The notes below the pieces were generated by a model, which saw nothing but the letters and a program-made list of their open reading frames with translations, ran no database searches and had not been told where the DNA came from. A program made the position numbers and the translations under genes. A stretch of DNA of 64,000 nt from positions 1-64,000 of the forward strand of contig VRVR01000009.1 of the NCBI GenBank assembly GCA_009859145.1, read 5' to 3'. This stretch comes from Andalucia godoyi. Taxonomy: Eukaryota > Discoba > Jakobea > Jakobida > Andaluciidae. This document shows, in pieces, positions 9,183 through 20,234 of this stretch (positions are counted from its first letter, which is position 1; each line of letters starts with the position of its first letter).

Positions 9183-11798
9183 ATGTCGCAAGGAACCGGG
9201 ATTGAGACTCTCGTTCAATCCGTGTTTTCACAGATATCGCATGATATGCCAACCGATTCTGCTGTCGGACTTCGCGCCTGGTACGACAACTTTCGGGCTT
9301 CGTTCGTTCGTGGAACACCTCTGGAGACGCTGGTGTATGGCGCCATTCGTGAGAAACTTATGGAATCATGCAGAGTGTTCCAGATCCCCAGATTGCTCAA
9401 AGGGTTTCATGCTCAGCATCACCACACTGCGTCCGGGTCCTCGTCGAATTCGTCGACCTCGAGCATCAGCAGTCCCTCTTCTGCATCGTCCAACGGGAAA
9501 GAACCAGTTGTTTCATTCGCACACAAGCTTCGGGAATTTCATGACTTGCTGGAAGAATACTGCCAGGTGCTTGCTGATTGCGTGGCCCACTTTCCTGCAG
9601 ATGCTTCTGTACCCGACGCACCAGACGTGGTGTCGGCCCGTCCGGTCCTCGTTGCGGGTGGCGTCATGCGTTTACCTTTTACGCTTTCATGGTCCTTTAT
9701 GGAAAGCGTCAAAGCACGGCTGCTGATTGAGGGTGGAGAAATCATCCGCGAACAACTAAGATTGCAGGTGCATGAGAATTTCTCGGCATTTCGGAAACAG
9801 ATGCAACAGTCCAGCGACATCGAGCGAAGGTATCAAGATCAGTTTGAAGAAGATTCTCAGGAAGAGGAAATCGAAGCGGAGGAGGAAGAGGAAGAGAACG
9901 ACGAACCAAATGACACTGTCAACGACGGGGGGACCGAAGGCGGAGGAAGTGATTCCTGCGAGGATGGGCGAGTGCCTGCGTACGTGCATGCTCCCCAAGA
10001 GGATGTTTCCATGCTTGACACACGTGTTTTTGTTGGTCTTGTCACGGATCTTGGCTTGCTGCAGCTGTGCATTGAGCAGGTCCGGTTTGTCTTGCGAGAA
10101 GCGGTGCACAGACTTGTGTTTACATTTTGCAAAGACGACATTGGAGTAGCGTACGAACAGACTCTGTTGAATTGGACAGATCGAATTGCATTTCCGTTTG
10201 TTCGATTGTTCGACCCGTCTTTCAACTCTTCTGCGCTGCTTGCCATGGTCTACGAGGAACTTTGCATTTGCCGGATTTCCAATATTTTTGAGATTGTCGT
10301 CGATTTTCCGGATTCCGAACCGGCTGTCACAGACCTTTTCCACTGCTTGACGTACACACACATGTACAGAGAATTCTCCGATGCCCTCCTGGCCTCCATT
10401 TCTTCTCGTCTGTTGCAACCAGGAGCCAAGACGATCGACGTGGTAAACACATACGTCGCAGCGGTCCGTATCGTCACTTTCTTGGACTCCTCTCGTTCAA
10501 TTCTGAAAGGACTTTCTGAGCGAGTTGGCGCATACTTGAAACAACGACCGGATGCCATTCGCTCCATTGTACTCGGGATGGTTGAAGAGGATGGGGACCT
10601 TCATGCTGATTTGGTCCGTTTTCCGCAACAGCAGCAGCTACAGTATGTGCAGCGGTCATCTTCGTCGGGGGGAGACGAAGATCCCGATGACATTCAGTGG
10701 GAACCAGTGCCCGTCATGGCGGGCTCGCATGTTCTCGGTGCATTTCCTGATGTCCCTCTTTCGAATCGCATCCAGAGCGCTACTGTTTCTCCCTCGGATA
10801 CTCCGATTGACGTCATATCGCTGTTGGTCACGCTTCTTGGAAATCGAGAAGTCGTGCTTGTGGAGTATCGTAGTGTTCTTGCTCAGCGACTGCTCGCAAA
10901 AAATTCGTTCAATGCTGATGCGGAAGTGCGAATTCATGAACTGCTCAAGCTACGATTTGGTGAAAAGTCGCTTCATGCTTGTGATGTCATTTTGAAGGAT
11001 GTCACGGACTCCAAGCGTCTGAACACGCAGTTGCAGATCCCGCTGTTTGACCAACAAAAGACCGAGTCCGCCGTCCCAGTGGGATGTTTCCATACACTGA
11101 TCACGTCCGCGTGTTTCTGGCCCAGTTTGATCATTCAGCAAGAGTCGGATTTTGTTCCGCATCCGTTTTTTAAGGACAGGATGACGGCATTCAATACCAG
11201 ATATGCGGCACTCAAAGCACCCAGACATTTGGAGTGGAAGCCATTTCTAGGCACCGTCGATCTTGATCTTGAATTGGATTCTGGGGAGGTTGTCGTCTTG
11301 AACGCGTTGAACCCAATTGCAGGCTCTGTCCTGATGCATGTGGTGGACCACCAATTGACGCATGGATCGAGACATCTGTCCCTTACCCGCGTTTCTCAGC
11401 TTGTACACCTGTCACCAGACATCGTGGTGAAAAGAATATCGCAGCTCCTGCTGCAGCACATTCTGCTGCTTGATGCAGACTCGCAGAACCTTTCCGTTGC
11501 CTCAGCGCTGCCCACAGCATCAGGGGGCCTTCCACTGTCCAATTTTGAGTCTTCCGATGCAGAGGATGCAGCTCGAAGACAGTCGGATGCAGAAATGGCG
11601 ATCTTTGAATCGTACATCATGGCGATGCTCGAGAATCTTGGTTCCATGTCCGGCGACAAGATCCACAACATGCTCAAAATGTACTGCCTGGACCCGCCGT
11701 ATGACAAGACTCTGGAGCAACTGCAGGCCTTTTTGAACAAACTGGTTGCCAACGAGCAACTCGATCGCGACTCGGGGCAGTTTAAGTTGCGCAAGTAG
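9183..11798 (+). CDS. APC2: Anaphase-promoting complex subunit 2 (cullin-like APC2)
   Basis: An 871-residue protein, slightly longer than the human subunit (822). Cullin repeats occupy the N-terminal part. The cullin homology region includes DVISLLVTLLGNREVVLVEYRSVLAQRLL, and the end is the APC2-type winged helix YIMAMLENLGSMSGDKIHNMLKMY, then YDKTLEQLQAFLNKLV. In APC/C this subunit binds the RING subunit APC11 and positions E2 for ubiquitination of securin and cyclin B. Two low-complexity insertions lie between cullin repeats: Ser-rich at residues 84-104 and Glu-rich at 220-243. The first is preceded by a short His run. It is in the same orientation as POLA1 and epsin downstream. Confidence 0.93.
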   Translation: MSQGTGIETLVQSVFSQISHDMPTDSAVGLRAWYDNFRASFVRGTPLETLVYGAIREKLMESCRVFQIPRLLKGFHAQHHHTASGSSSNSSTSSISSPSSASSNGKEPVVSFAHKLREFHDLLEEYCQVLADCVAHFPADASVPDAPDVVSARPVLVAGGVMRLPFTLSWSFMESVKARLLIEGGEIIREQLRLQVHENFSAFRKQMQQSSDIERRYQDQFEEDSQEEEIEAEEEEEENDEPNDTVNDGGTEGGGSDSCEDGRVPAYVHAPQEDVSMLDTRVFVGLVTDLGLLQLCIEQVRFVLREAVHRLVFTFCKDDIGVAYEQTLLNWTDRIAFPFVRLFDPSFNSSALLAMVYEELCICRISNIFEIVVDFPDSEPAVTDLFHCLTYTHMYREFSDALLASISSRLLQPGAKTIDVVNTYVAAVRIVTFLDSSRSILKGLSERVGAYLKQRPDAIRSIVLGMVEEDGDLHADLVRFPQQQQLQYVQRSSSSGGDEDPDDIQWEPVPVMAGSHVLGAFPDVPLSNRIQSATVSPSDTPIDVISLLVTLLGNREVVLVEYRSVLAQRLLAKNSFNADAEVRIHELLKLRFGEKSLHACDVILKDVTDSKRLNTQLQIPLFDQQKTESAVPVGCFHTLITSACFWPSLIIQQESDFVPHPFFKDRMTAFNTRYAALKAPRHLEWKPFLGTVDLDLELDSGEVVVLNALNPIAGSVLMHVVDHQLTHGSRHLSLTRVSQLVHLSPDIVVKRISQLLLQHILLLDADSQNLSVASALPTASGGLPLSNFESSDAEDAARRQSDAEMAIFESYIMAMLENLGSMSGDKIHNMLKMYCLDPPYDKTLEQLQAFLNKLVANEQLDRDSGQFKLRK

Positions 11799-12671
11799 TT
11801 TGCAATTATTTTTATTATTATTATTATCATCATCATCATTATCATTACTTTTTTCTGTTTATACTGTTGTTCTACTTCTTCGAATCAAAACACGATTCGG
11901 ACAAATAAATTCAACAAAAGACCAAGACGAAAGCCAAAAGAAAAAGAAAAAGAAGAGAAAGGGGGAACGGAGGAGGTGGCGGGAAAAAAGGAACAATCAC
12001 CCGCGTTTGACTTCATAAGCGCCGTTCTATTTGCTCGTGGTTTTCGAGCTATCCCCATAACTTGCGGAAAGACGACAGCAACCTGCAGGTCCAAGGCACC
12101 ATGTGCCTCTCCTTGCGGATCTTCGACAACAGGAACGCACCTTGGACACGAGCAAGCTAGCACACAACAAGCTACGCTCGTCGTGCAGCCCTTTCGGCTT
12201 ATGCGTGTCCGGCGACTTTCTCAGGAGCAGTGGAAAGGCAAAGCAACGAGCGCACAGCTGCGTCGTCGTATGTGGCTCCTTCGGAGATGGCATCAAACTC
12301 GGGCTAAATGATGCTGTGCCACAACTCGGAATTTAAAGGGATCCAGACCTGATGGTTTTCGTACTTGTGGGTGTTCGCGGAATTTTTGGCGCCAGAATCG
12401 ACGTCCAAAATCCCTCCTGCCCCCCCCGATCCCTTTCCGATTTTCCCGCGTGTTTGCGCGTTTCTTGCTCGTGAATGTTGGAAAACACAACCGAGTTCTC
12501 ACATTTTCTTCTTTTTCTCTTTTTCTTTTCGGTTTCTTCTCCATCCTTCTTGCCACGTTTACATTTCGTATTTTTTCTTCTCCCTTTTCTGTATTGCAAG
12601 AATTGCATTTAATTCGTCCGTCTTGGCTCCAATCCTTTTTCCACCGTTGAAGAGTTATCCGGTTTTTGCAA
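11799..12671. other. Intergenic region APC2-POLA1
   Basis: About 870 bp. The first 120 bp hold the APC2 3' end. The final 200 bp are strongly pyrimidine-rich (TTTTC/TTCTT), as expected of a promoter or 5' UTR for POLA1. Short open frames in the middle have no recognisable domain. Confidence 0.4.
11904..11909 (+). terminator. AATAAA polyadenylation signal of APC2
   Basis: A canonical hexamer lies about 105 bp after the APC2 stop, following an ATT/ATC trinucleotide run (11808-11843). Confidence 0.45.
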
Positions 12672-15600
12672 ATGTCGACGTTTAACAAGTACGCGGCTCT
12701 TCGTGAAGAAGACGAAGATTATGACGACGGTGTATGTTCATTTTCTATTCGTGGTTTACTTCTTCTCTCCTCCCCCTTTCTTCTTCTCTTCTTCCCCTTC
12801 TATGTTTTTTTTTTCTCCCCCGCCCCTTTTCCCGACGGCGTCGTTTCTTCCTGAACAGTCTTTGCTTACAATACGAGGGGCGAACAACACCAAAACGCAC
12901 ACACACACACACAATGAATGCATTAGATTCGAACGAAAAATCTCGACGACGACGATTACGGCGACGACGGATCGGATCTAGACGATTTTGTTGTTGGAGA
13001 GTACGACGATGAAGAAGGTGGATACTTGGACGAGGAAGAACAAAGAGCAATTCAAGAAGGAAGGCTCTATGGTGCGTCTCACGCGGGGATCAAGAGAAAG
13101 CGAAAAGACTTTGGACAAGGGAATCGTCCACAAAAACGGAAGCCCATGCCACCGCCAGATGACCGAACGGGCAACATCGGAAAGGCTTTCGTCTCTGGAC
13201 TGATTTCAGATGCTTCTGGCTCTTCGCACTTGGATAAGAAAGAAGCTGCTGCTGCTGCTGCCCAGTCTGACGATTTCGTCAAGAACCTACTGCAGAATTT
13301 GCAATCGGATCCGCTGAACGTCAGTGCAAAGGCGCATGCGCCGTCCATGGTTTCTCAGGTCCGAAAGTCTCTTCGGAAGAAACAGAATGCTGAGGATCTT
13401 GCTATGTTTTCCACCTCTTCAGTTCTGCCATCAATTACTGACAGTGAAGACACTCACCCAAGCTACGGTCTTCCACCTGCTGCTCCTGGAATGCAGCAGC
13501 AGCAATCACATCGCACAAGAGTGGATTCGACCTCATCTCGACCATCTACAGATTCTTTCCACAATCCTGTGGCTGATGAGGGGCACTCTGCTGCATCCAA
13601 CGAGACCCTCCGGAAGGACGATGGTGCAATGTCTTCGCCGCCGTCAATCACAAGAACTCCAGCACACGGCTTGTCAGCCGTCACTCCGCCCGCCGCTTCC
13701 AGCGCGCCAAAATCCACCCCCAACACATCGAGTGACTGGTTTTCACTCTCAGAACAGTCTGCATCTACTGTGCATACGTCTCCTGCGACGACTGCATCGG
13801 CTTCTTTTTTGTCCAGTCGTCCATCCGCGGATCTTATTCCTACTGACAAGCAAGCCATGACTTTTTACTGGATCGATGCAATTGAAGACATGTTTTCCCA
13901 TTCAGGGACGGTGTACTTGTTTGGCAAGGTCTACATTCCCTCCAGCAAGTCATACGAATCCATTTGCGTTCACATCCAGGCAGTTCCAAGATGTGTATAT
14001 TTTTCTCCCAAGGAACCGGATCGCTTGGATCTTGCGTCGTGCATGGAGGAGGTTTCGCAAATGTGCTCAAAATGTGGCATCCGAAAACATGGTGTGAAGA
14101 TTGTGAAGCGAAAGTATGCCTTTGAGAACGCAAGTGTCGTTCGTGACGAGTGTCAGTGGCTGAAGCTAAAGTATGATGCACAGTTTGGTGCCTTGTCATC
14201 GTTCGATGCAGCCAATTCAGAAAATTTCTCAGCCGCCTTTGGAACCCACCAGTCCCTTCTGGAGCTGTTTTTGATCAAAAGAAATGTCATGGGTCCTTGC
14301 TGGTTGACGCTCAAGAAGTTCGATGCTGTGGACCAGCCCTTGTCCTGGTGCAAATTTGAGGTGCGTGTCTTGAGCCCAAAGGACGTGATCGTTTCTCCAC
14401 TGCAGCCACCAGCACCACCTCTCCGTGTTTTGGCGCTTTCTTTCAAGACTGTCCGAGGGGACAAACAGCATCACCACGAAGTCGTGGTTGCATCTGGCAT
14501 TCATGTGGACGGAGTGTCGGCGGACGGACCAACTCCAAATTGGGATCGGAAACTCAACTCATTCACAGTGGTGCGGAAAGCTGACCCGGATACTCCCTTT
14601 CCCATCGACTTTGCGGGGGCGAAGCACCGAATTGAACTGTGTGGAAACGAGAAAGCCTTGCTGGCGTATCTTGTTGCAAAGATTCACAGCATCGACCCCG
14701 ATGTGATTGTCGGCCATAATTTCTGTGCATTCGACCTAGACATGCTCCTTCATCGTTTTAAAGCACTGAAGACTCCGCATTGGTCGCGCATCGGTCGTTT
14801 GATGCGGAAGGAAGTCCCGCAGTCTTCATCCTCGGCATTTGCTGATCGCCAAGTCATGGCGGGCCGTCTCATTGCGGACACTGCGCTTGCGGCAAGAGAG
14901 TATCTTCGAGAAAAGTCTTTCCAGCTCGGATCGATCGCGCTTACGCAGCTGGGCATCAATCGAGAAGAAATTGACTCGTCTATTGCAATGTTCAAATCGC
15001 TGTTTTCAAAGTCGGAGCATCTTGTTTACATTGCGCGGCATTGTGAAAACGATGGATTCATCATGCTTTCGTTGTTGTTCAAGCTGATGCTGCTTCCCCT
15101 TACTAAGGAACTGACCTGTGTGGCTGGAAATTTGTGGACTCGAACTCTCCAAGGGGGCCGTGCAGAAAGAATTGAATATCTCTTGATGCATGAATTTCAT
15201 CGAAGAAAATACGTGGTTCCTGACAAGCCTGTTCCGGTCTGGAAGAAGGGAGGACAAAAGAAGGACGAACTGTCTCTTGAAAGGGAATTTTTTGACGATG
15301 ACGACGAAGAAGGCGGTCAAACTACCAAGCAGGTCGCAAAGGAAGACAAGAAAGACGAAGGAGCCGCTGCTGCCAAAGGAAAGAGAAATCCAAAGTATGC
15401 AGGCGGTCTTGTTCTGGAACCAAAGAAAGGATTTTATGACAAGTTCGTTTTGCTGCTGGATTTCAATTCCCTGTACCCCTCCATTATTCGAGAGTATAAC
15501 ATTTGTTTTACCACTGTCAAACGCCCCCGCCGCGCGAGTGATGGCTCGTGGCTCGAGAAGGCGGTTCTCCCGGATGCGTCCGCACCGTCTGTGTTGCCTT

Positions 15601-17381
15601 ATGTGATCTCTCGTTTGGTAGACCAGCGCCGGGAAGTGAAGAATCTTCTCAAAGCAGAAAAGGATCCGCTTAAGCAGGAGCAGCTCGAGATTCGACAGAA
15701 AGCGCTGAAGCTTACCGCGAACTCCATGTACGGATGTCTGGGGTTCTCTCATTCCAGATTCAATGCCCAGCCTCTTGCAGAACTCATTACATCGACGGGG
15801 CGCGAGACTCTTCAGCATGCAGTAGACATTGCGCAGGGAAAGCTCTCACTCGAGGTCATCTATGGAGACACGGATTCCGTGATGATTCACACTAATTCGC
15901 GAGTGTTGGATGAAGCCAAGAAGATGGGCGAGGCACTCAAACGTGAAATCAACAAGTTGTACAAACACTTGGAGATTGACATTGACGGAGTGTTTCAGTG
16001 CATGCTGTTGCTGCGGAAGAAGAAGTATGCAGCTTTGCGTGTCGTTCCGACCGGAGGAGACTCTTTTACCGTCAAGGAGGAAATGAAAGGTCTTGATATG
16101 GTTCGCCGAGACTGGTGTCCATTGTCCGCAGAATGTTCTCGGTCCGTGCTGACGAAGATGCTTTCTGGAGAGCCGCGAGAAGAGGTGGTGGATTTTATCC
16201 ACAATCATTTGCGGGAGCTGGGCGATGCAGTGCGAGCCAATCAGATTCAGCTCAACAAGTTCGTCATCACCAAGGGTCTTGCGAAGCCTCCAGAAGAGTA
16301 TCCGGATAAGCGCTCCCAACCGCATGTCCAGGTCGCTTTGCGGTTAAAGGCATCTGGAAAGGCTGTGAACGTTGGGGATCGCATTGAGTATGTGATTTGC
16401 CGCGAAGCCGGTGTTGGCAACAGCAAGCCCGAAGGCTCCGGAGAGAACCAACCGGTCTCGAACTCGTCCACGTCGTACGCAGAAAGAGCGTATCATCCCG
16501 AAGAGATTGTGAAGGCTGCAGGTGCCCTCACAATTGACGTGGATTGGTACCTATCTCAGCAAGTACATCCTCCCTTGGCTCGTCTATGCGAGCATCTGGA
16601 AGGCATCAACAGCGCGATTCTTGCGGACTGCCTCGGTCTCGACAGCGGGAGATACCGATCCATTGCTGCTGCCAGTCACGGAGATGAGGAGGACGAATTG
16701 GCCGGAACATCATTGTCGTTGCAAGACCGGATGAATCGATATCGAGAGAATGCGCTGTATCCTCTGGAATTCACCTGTCCGCATTGCAGCCACCCGTCGT
16801 CATTTTTGGGCGTTGCAGACTACATTTCACAGAGGGTTGTTCGTGCAGACGTGACATCCTCGAACTTGTTCATGTGCCCTTCGTGCCGTCGCTCGATGAC
16901 GGATCATGCAGGGTCCCTAGAACTGCAGTTCCGAAACCTGATTCGCAAGTGCATCGGCAAGTACTATGAGGGGTGGGTTCATTGTGAAGAACCGTCTTGC
17001 CAGTATCGAACGCGTCTCCGCGATGCGCGAATTGCGCGAGGTCTTGCAAAGCCAGTCTCAGGAAAGCATGGCGTCTCTGTGGGGCTGTGCCCTCGTCCCG
17101 AATGCCGAGCGCCGCTGTTCGAGAGTTTTTCGGGTCGACAGTTGTTCAATGAGCTGAAGTACCTCGAGTTTCTCGTGGACGTCAAAGGAGCAGAGAGCAT
17201 TATTCTAGAGCAGGTTCGCGCTTCCAGGAAGGACGCCAAAGTGGAGCACGTCCAAGGATTGGCGATGTCCCAGAAAGATGAGCAAGCGTGTAGTATGTTC
17301 CAGACCGCAATAACAAATTTCCTCAATCACCATTCTCGAAATTATGTTCAGCTGGAGAGCCTTTTTGGAATATTCCTGTAG
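12672..17381 (+). CDS. POLA1: DNA polymerase alpha catalytic subunit (two exons)
   Basis: Exon 1 is 12672-12731 (20 codons) and exon 2 is 12927-17381, giving 1504 residues against 1462 in human. The N-terminus is acidic (EEDEDYDDG ... DDFVVGEYDDEEGG), like the N-terminal region of known Pol alpha. The B-family catalytic core is intact. Motif A is DFNSLYPSI (Asp865), motif B is KLTANSMYGCLGF, and motif C is YGDTDS at 999-1004 with catalytic Asp1001 and Asp1003. The C-terminal domain has two zinc sites with four cysteine pairs (FTCPHC/FMCPSC and HCEEPSC/LCPRPEC). The exonuclease-region carboxylates are not the proofreading type, as is normal for alpha. In the primosome it extends RNA primers at origins and lagging-strand starts. 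Confidence 0.95.
12732..12926 (+). other. Intron of POLA1 (195 bp)
   Basis: The donor GTATGT follows codon 20 in phase 0. The acceptor CATTAG at 12921-12926 restores the frame into an acidic stretch typical of Pol alpha N-termini. The T/C-rich part is in the first half, while a (CA) run of about 16 bp lies just before the acceptor. An alternative acceptor (CAG at about 12859) would not keep the frame. Boundaries are inferred, not proven. Confidence 0.65.
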
Positions 17382-17873
17382 TAAACAAACGTGTCGTGTT
17401 TTTTGTTGTTGTTTTTTCCCCCTCGAGGCAGAGAGATGCTATGAAATGTGGACGAAAATCGGACGTCTCTGTGCGGACTGGTTTGCCATGACTCGTGTGG
17501 GAAAATCGGGGAGCAAAGCAAGCATCTGCTGTAGCCCAGACGGACCCCAATCGAAAAACGTCCGCAATGACACAAACCACGTTTCATTCTTACACTTTTT
17601 TTTCCCATGGCTCTGACCGACGACTGCTCGTTCTGACTTGCACTGCAGCATTGTGTAAGCTTCGACTTTATCGATTCCAAAAGAAAGGGTCTCTGACGAT
17701 TTTTCATCGATCGAATTTTATTTATTTTTTCTTGGGTTGTCGTTTGGTTCCCCCTTTCAAGTTGTTTTCATCTTTTTCTCGTAATTCATTCCACTGCAAC
17801 AAAAAACCGAAAAAGACTATTCTTCTTTTTTAAATTTTTTTTCCCCATCTTCCAACGAGTACAGCGAGCAAAA
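17382..17873. promoter_or_regulatory. Intergenic region POLA1-epsin
   Basis: About 490 bp with the POLA1 3' end and a T-rich region just upstream of the epsin ATG. No gene is seen. Confidence 0.4.
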
Positions 17874-19661
17874 ATGAGCCAAATGTGGGAGTATCGCAAG
17901 AAGTTCAATGATCTGAAGAATTCGATCATGAATGTTCCTGACGCCGAAGCCAAAGTCAAGGAGGCCACATCCAACGAGAAATGGGGAGCCTCATCGACTT
18001 TGATGCAGGAGATTGCAGAGTACACACATTCTTATGATGACTATCGTGTTGTTATGGACACATTGTGGAAGAGAATGGACGCTCCGGGCAAGCAGTGGCG
18101 ACATGTCTACAAGGCTCTTACGTTGTTGGAGTATCTCTTGAAAAACGGCTCGGACCGTGTCATTGACGACGCAAAGTCGCGCGTCTACATGATCGAGACG
18201 CTTGAGCGCTTCGATTTTGTGGATGAAAAAGGAAAAGACGAAGGACGCAACGTTCGTGAAAAGGCAAAGCGACTCGCAAAACTTCTCAAAGACGAATCTG
18301 CAATCAAGGAAGAGCGACAGAATGCGTCCAAGAACCGAGGTAAATATACGGGATACTCGAATGATGGAGGAAGCGGAGGTGCGTACGATCGACCTATGGG
18401 ATCCTCGACTGCGTCCTATGGAAGACCACGTGCGCCGTCAAACGGTGACGACGAAGGCAACTCGTATCGCTCGCAGTCTTATGCTCGCGAAGACCAGAAC
18501 GAGGAGGAGGTGGAGGAGGAACATGAGCCACCTGCTCCAGTCAAGAAGTTGATGTCCACTGCACCAGCTGCTGCAAAGGCAACTTCGACTGCGACCCCAG
18601 TTCGAAAGACCGGTGCAAATTCCCAGGCTCATGCTCCGGCTTCTGCGTCTGGCTCCAAGTCCGGGACTGCAGATCTCTTTGGATTTTCCTCATCTTCTAA
18701 CGATCCGTTTGCAGCATCTAGTTCTGCCGGTAACAGTTCGGGATTCGGTGCGTCAAATGATTTTCTTTTTGGCTCTGCTCCTGCTCCTGCTCCTGTTCCG
18801 AAAGCACCTGCACAGAATGTGGACCCATTTGGAGGTCCCTTGTCCTCTGCGCCATCTTCAAAGCCCATCTCTGTGCAAGACCTTTTTGCTCCGACAGATC
18901 CATCCGTTCCGTTGATGCCTGCGGCTTCGATGGCGCAGCCGCAGCCCATGGGAATGCCCGGAATGGCCCCAATGGGAATGCCGGGTATGGCCCCGATGGG
19001 TATGGGAATGCCAGGAATGGCCCCAATGGGTATGCCTATGATGATGCCCATGGGTGGTATGCCGGGAATGGCTCCGATGGGGATGGGGATGCCGGGAATG
19101 GCTCCGATGGCCATGGCTTCGCGGCCTATGCCGCCTGCGCAGCCTGCTCCTGCAGCAAACAAGGGAGGCTTTGATGGTTTTGGTGACTTTGAATCCGCAA
19201 AACCAGCACCCAGCGCAGCGGGTGTTAAGAAATCTCAGAATCCGAATGAAGTTGAACGCAACTTGGTCAACTTGGACTCGCTGTCCTTGACTGGCGGCGC
19301 GAAAAGTGCGTCATCATCATCAACATCTGCGTCGTCGAATCAGGGTTCGCGTGTGTCGATGAATTCCATGGGAGGCTCTTCTACTGCCGCTCCAGCTGCC
19401 GCCCCGCAAGGCATGGGAATGCAGCCGATGGGTATGGGCATGCAACCGATGGGTATGGGAATGCAACCGATGGGTATGGGAATGCAGCCGATGGGTATGG
19501 GCATGCAGCCGATGGGTATGGGAATGCAGCCGATGGGTATGGGAATGCAGCCGATGGGTATGGGCATGCAACCGATGGGTATGGGCATGCAGCCGATGGG
19601 TATGGGAATGCAGCAGCAGCAGCAGCAGCAACCAAACCGATCAAACGATCCGTTTTTCTAG
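17874..19661 (+). CDS. Epsin-like ENTH-domain endocytic adaptor
   Basis: A 595-residue protein. Residues 1-150 are an ENTH domain. It starts with the helix EYRKKFNDLKNSIMNVPDAEAKVKEAT, continues with NEKWGASSTLMQEIAEYT and WRHVYKALTLLEYLLKNGSDRVI, and ends with VREKAKRLAKLLKDE. ENTH domains bind PtdIns(4,5)P2 and bend membranes. The tail is unstructured and rich in Ala/Pro/Ser. It carries DPF motifs (NDPFAA, VDPFGG, NDPFF at the C-terminus) that in known epsins bind the AP-2 ear, plus two Met-Gly-rich repeat blocks. I see no clear UIM. It probably links ubiquitinated or adaptor-bound cargo to clathrin. Confidence 0.92.
   Translation: MSQMWEYRKKFNDLKNSIMNVPDAEAKVKEATSNEKWGASSTLMQEIAEYTHSYDDYRVVMDTLWKRMDAPGKQWRHVYKALTLLEYLLKNGSDRVIDDAKSRVYMIETLERFDFVDEKGKDEGRNVREKAKRLAKLLKDESAIKEERQNASKNRGKYTGYSNDGGSGGAYDRPMGSSTASYGRPRAPSNGDDEGNSYRSQSYAREDQNEEEVEEEHEPPAPVKKLMSTAPAAAKATSTATPVRKTGANSQAHAPASASGSKSGTADLFGFSSSSNDPFAASSSAGNSSGFGASNDFLFGSAPAPAPVPKAPAQNVDPFGGPLSSAPSSKPISVQDLFAPTDPSVPLMPAASMAQPQPMGMPGMAPMGMPGMAPMGMGMPGMAPMGMPMMMPMGGMPGMAPMGMGMPGMAPMAMASRPMPPAQPAPAANKGGFDGFGDFESAKPAPSAAGVKKSQNPNEVERNLVNLDSLSLTGGAKSASSSSTSASSNQGSRVSMNSMGGSSTAAPAAAPQGMGMQPMGMGMQPMGMGMQPMGMGMQPMGMGMQPMGMGMQPMGMGMQPMGMGMQPMGMGMQPMGMGMQQQQQQQPNRSNDPFF
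18949..19120 (+). repeat. Met/Gly/Pro-rich repeat block in epsin tail
   Basis: Imperfect units encode variants of GMAPMGMP (about 8 residues) in the middle of the epsin tail. They share the M-G-P composition of the downstream perfect repeat, suggesting a common slippage origin. Confidence 0.7.
19417..19612 (+). repeat. 21-bp minisatellite encoding MQPMGMG repeats
   Basis: Nine tandem 21-bp units encode the heptapeptide MQPMGMG, varying only at synonymous positions (CAA/CAG, GGA/GGC). They are followed by a (CAG)n run coding seven Gln. The block lies near the C-terminus of the epsin-like protein. Confidence 0.9.
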
Positions 19662-19715
19662 TCCTTGGAAAGCGATGATGTAAGGATTTGCAATGTCGGG
19701 AAAATGCATACAAAG

Positions 19716-19721
19716 AATAAA
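19716..19721 (+). terminator. AATAAA polyadenylation signal of the epsin gene
   Basis: A canonical hexamer lies 55 bp after the stop codon, in the short convergent gap to TRAPPC2L. Confidence 0.5.
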
Positions 19722-19814
19722 CAGAAAAACAAAAGTAATGCAAGAAGAAACAGGAGAGGGCTACAAGAGGACTTTGTACATGTAATCGAAGAGAACGAAC
19801 GAGTACGTGCAGTA

Positions 19815-20234
19815 CTATCGCACGGCCTGCACCAACAGCGCGACGCGAGTGTGGAATTTGGGAGACACGGCCAGCGGAGTATCGATTGGCGCAAACGGAT
19901 TGCTGATCGCCGTCAGGTACGCTTCGTGAATCTGAGAAAACAAGTGATGCATGGCTGCGTCGTTTTCAAATGTTTCCAGAGTGATGACCACGAATTTGAT
20001 GTTGGTATTCGTAACATACCCATAGACATGCAAGTCATCAACTGGGAAAAGCAGTCCCAAGTACGGCGACTCGGCATGTCCTTCGACAATCCGCTCCTGA
20101 ATCACGTCCAGCGCCGCATGCGAGATTGTGGAAAATCGCACCCGATCTGCCGCACCTTGGAAAGTCGCCAGATAAAGCGGATTATTCAATCGTCCAATCA
20201 CAGCTATCGAATAGATCATGTCGCTCCAATGCAT
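19815..20234 (-). CDS. TRAPPC2L: TRAPP complex subunit 2-like protein (sedlin-like)
   Basis: A 139-residue protein, the normal size for the family. It has the longin fold pattern: IAVIGRLNNPLYLATF, then a helix with AALDVIQERIV, then YLGLLFPVDDLHVYGYVTNTNIKFVVIT (human TRAPPC2L has [27 protein letters not shown]), and a C-terminal helix with ISNPF. TRAPPC2L is a core subunit of TRAPP complexes that activate Rab1/Rab11 GTPases at ER-Golgi and Golgi membranes. Translation may start at ATG 20234 or at the sixth codon (20219), where homology begins. Confidence 0.92.
   Translation of the reverse strand: MHWSDMIYSIAVIGRLNNPLYLATFQGAADRVRFSTISHAALDVIQERIVEGHAESPYLGLLFPVDDLHVYGYVTNTNIKFVVITLETFENDAAMHHLFSQIHEAYLTAISNPFAPIDTPLAVSPKFHTRVALLVQAVR

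Noticed and set aside
12027-12311. Overlapping frames on both strands between APC2 and POLA1
   Set aside because: No domain, no good start context, and mutually exclusive; probably chance in a GC-balanced spacer.
15006-15818. 270-codon minus-strand frame inside POLA1
   Set aside because: It is antisense to the conserved polymerase core, has no family motif, and mirrors the codon pattern of the real gene.
19320-19743. Minus-strand frames rich in HTHRLHS or PYPSAA repeats
   Set aside because: They are reverse translations of the epsin minisatellite.
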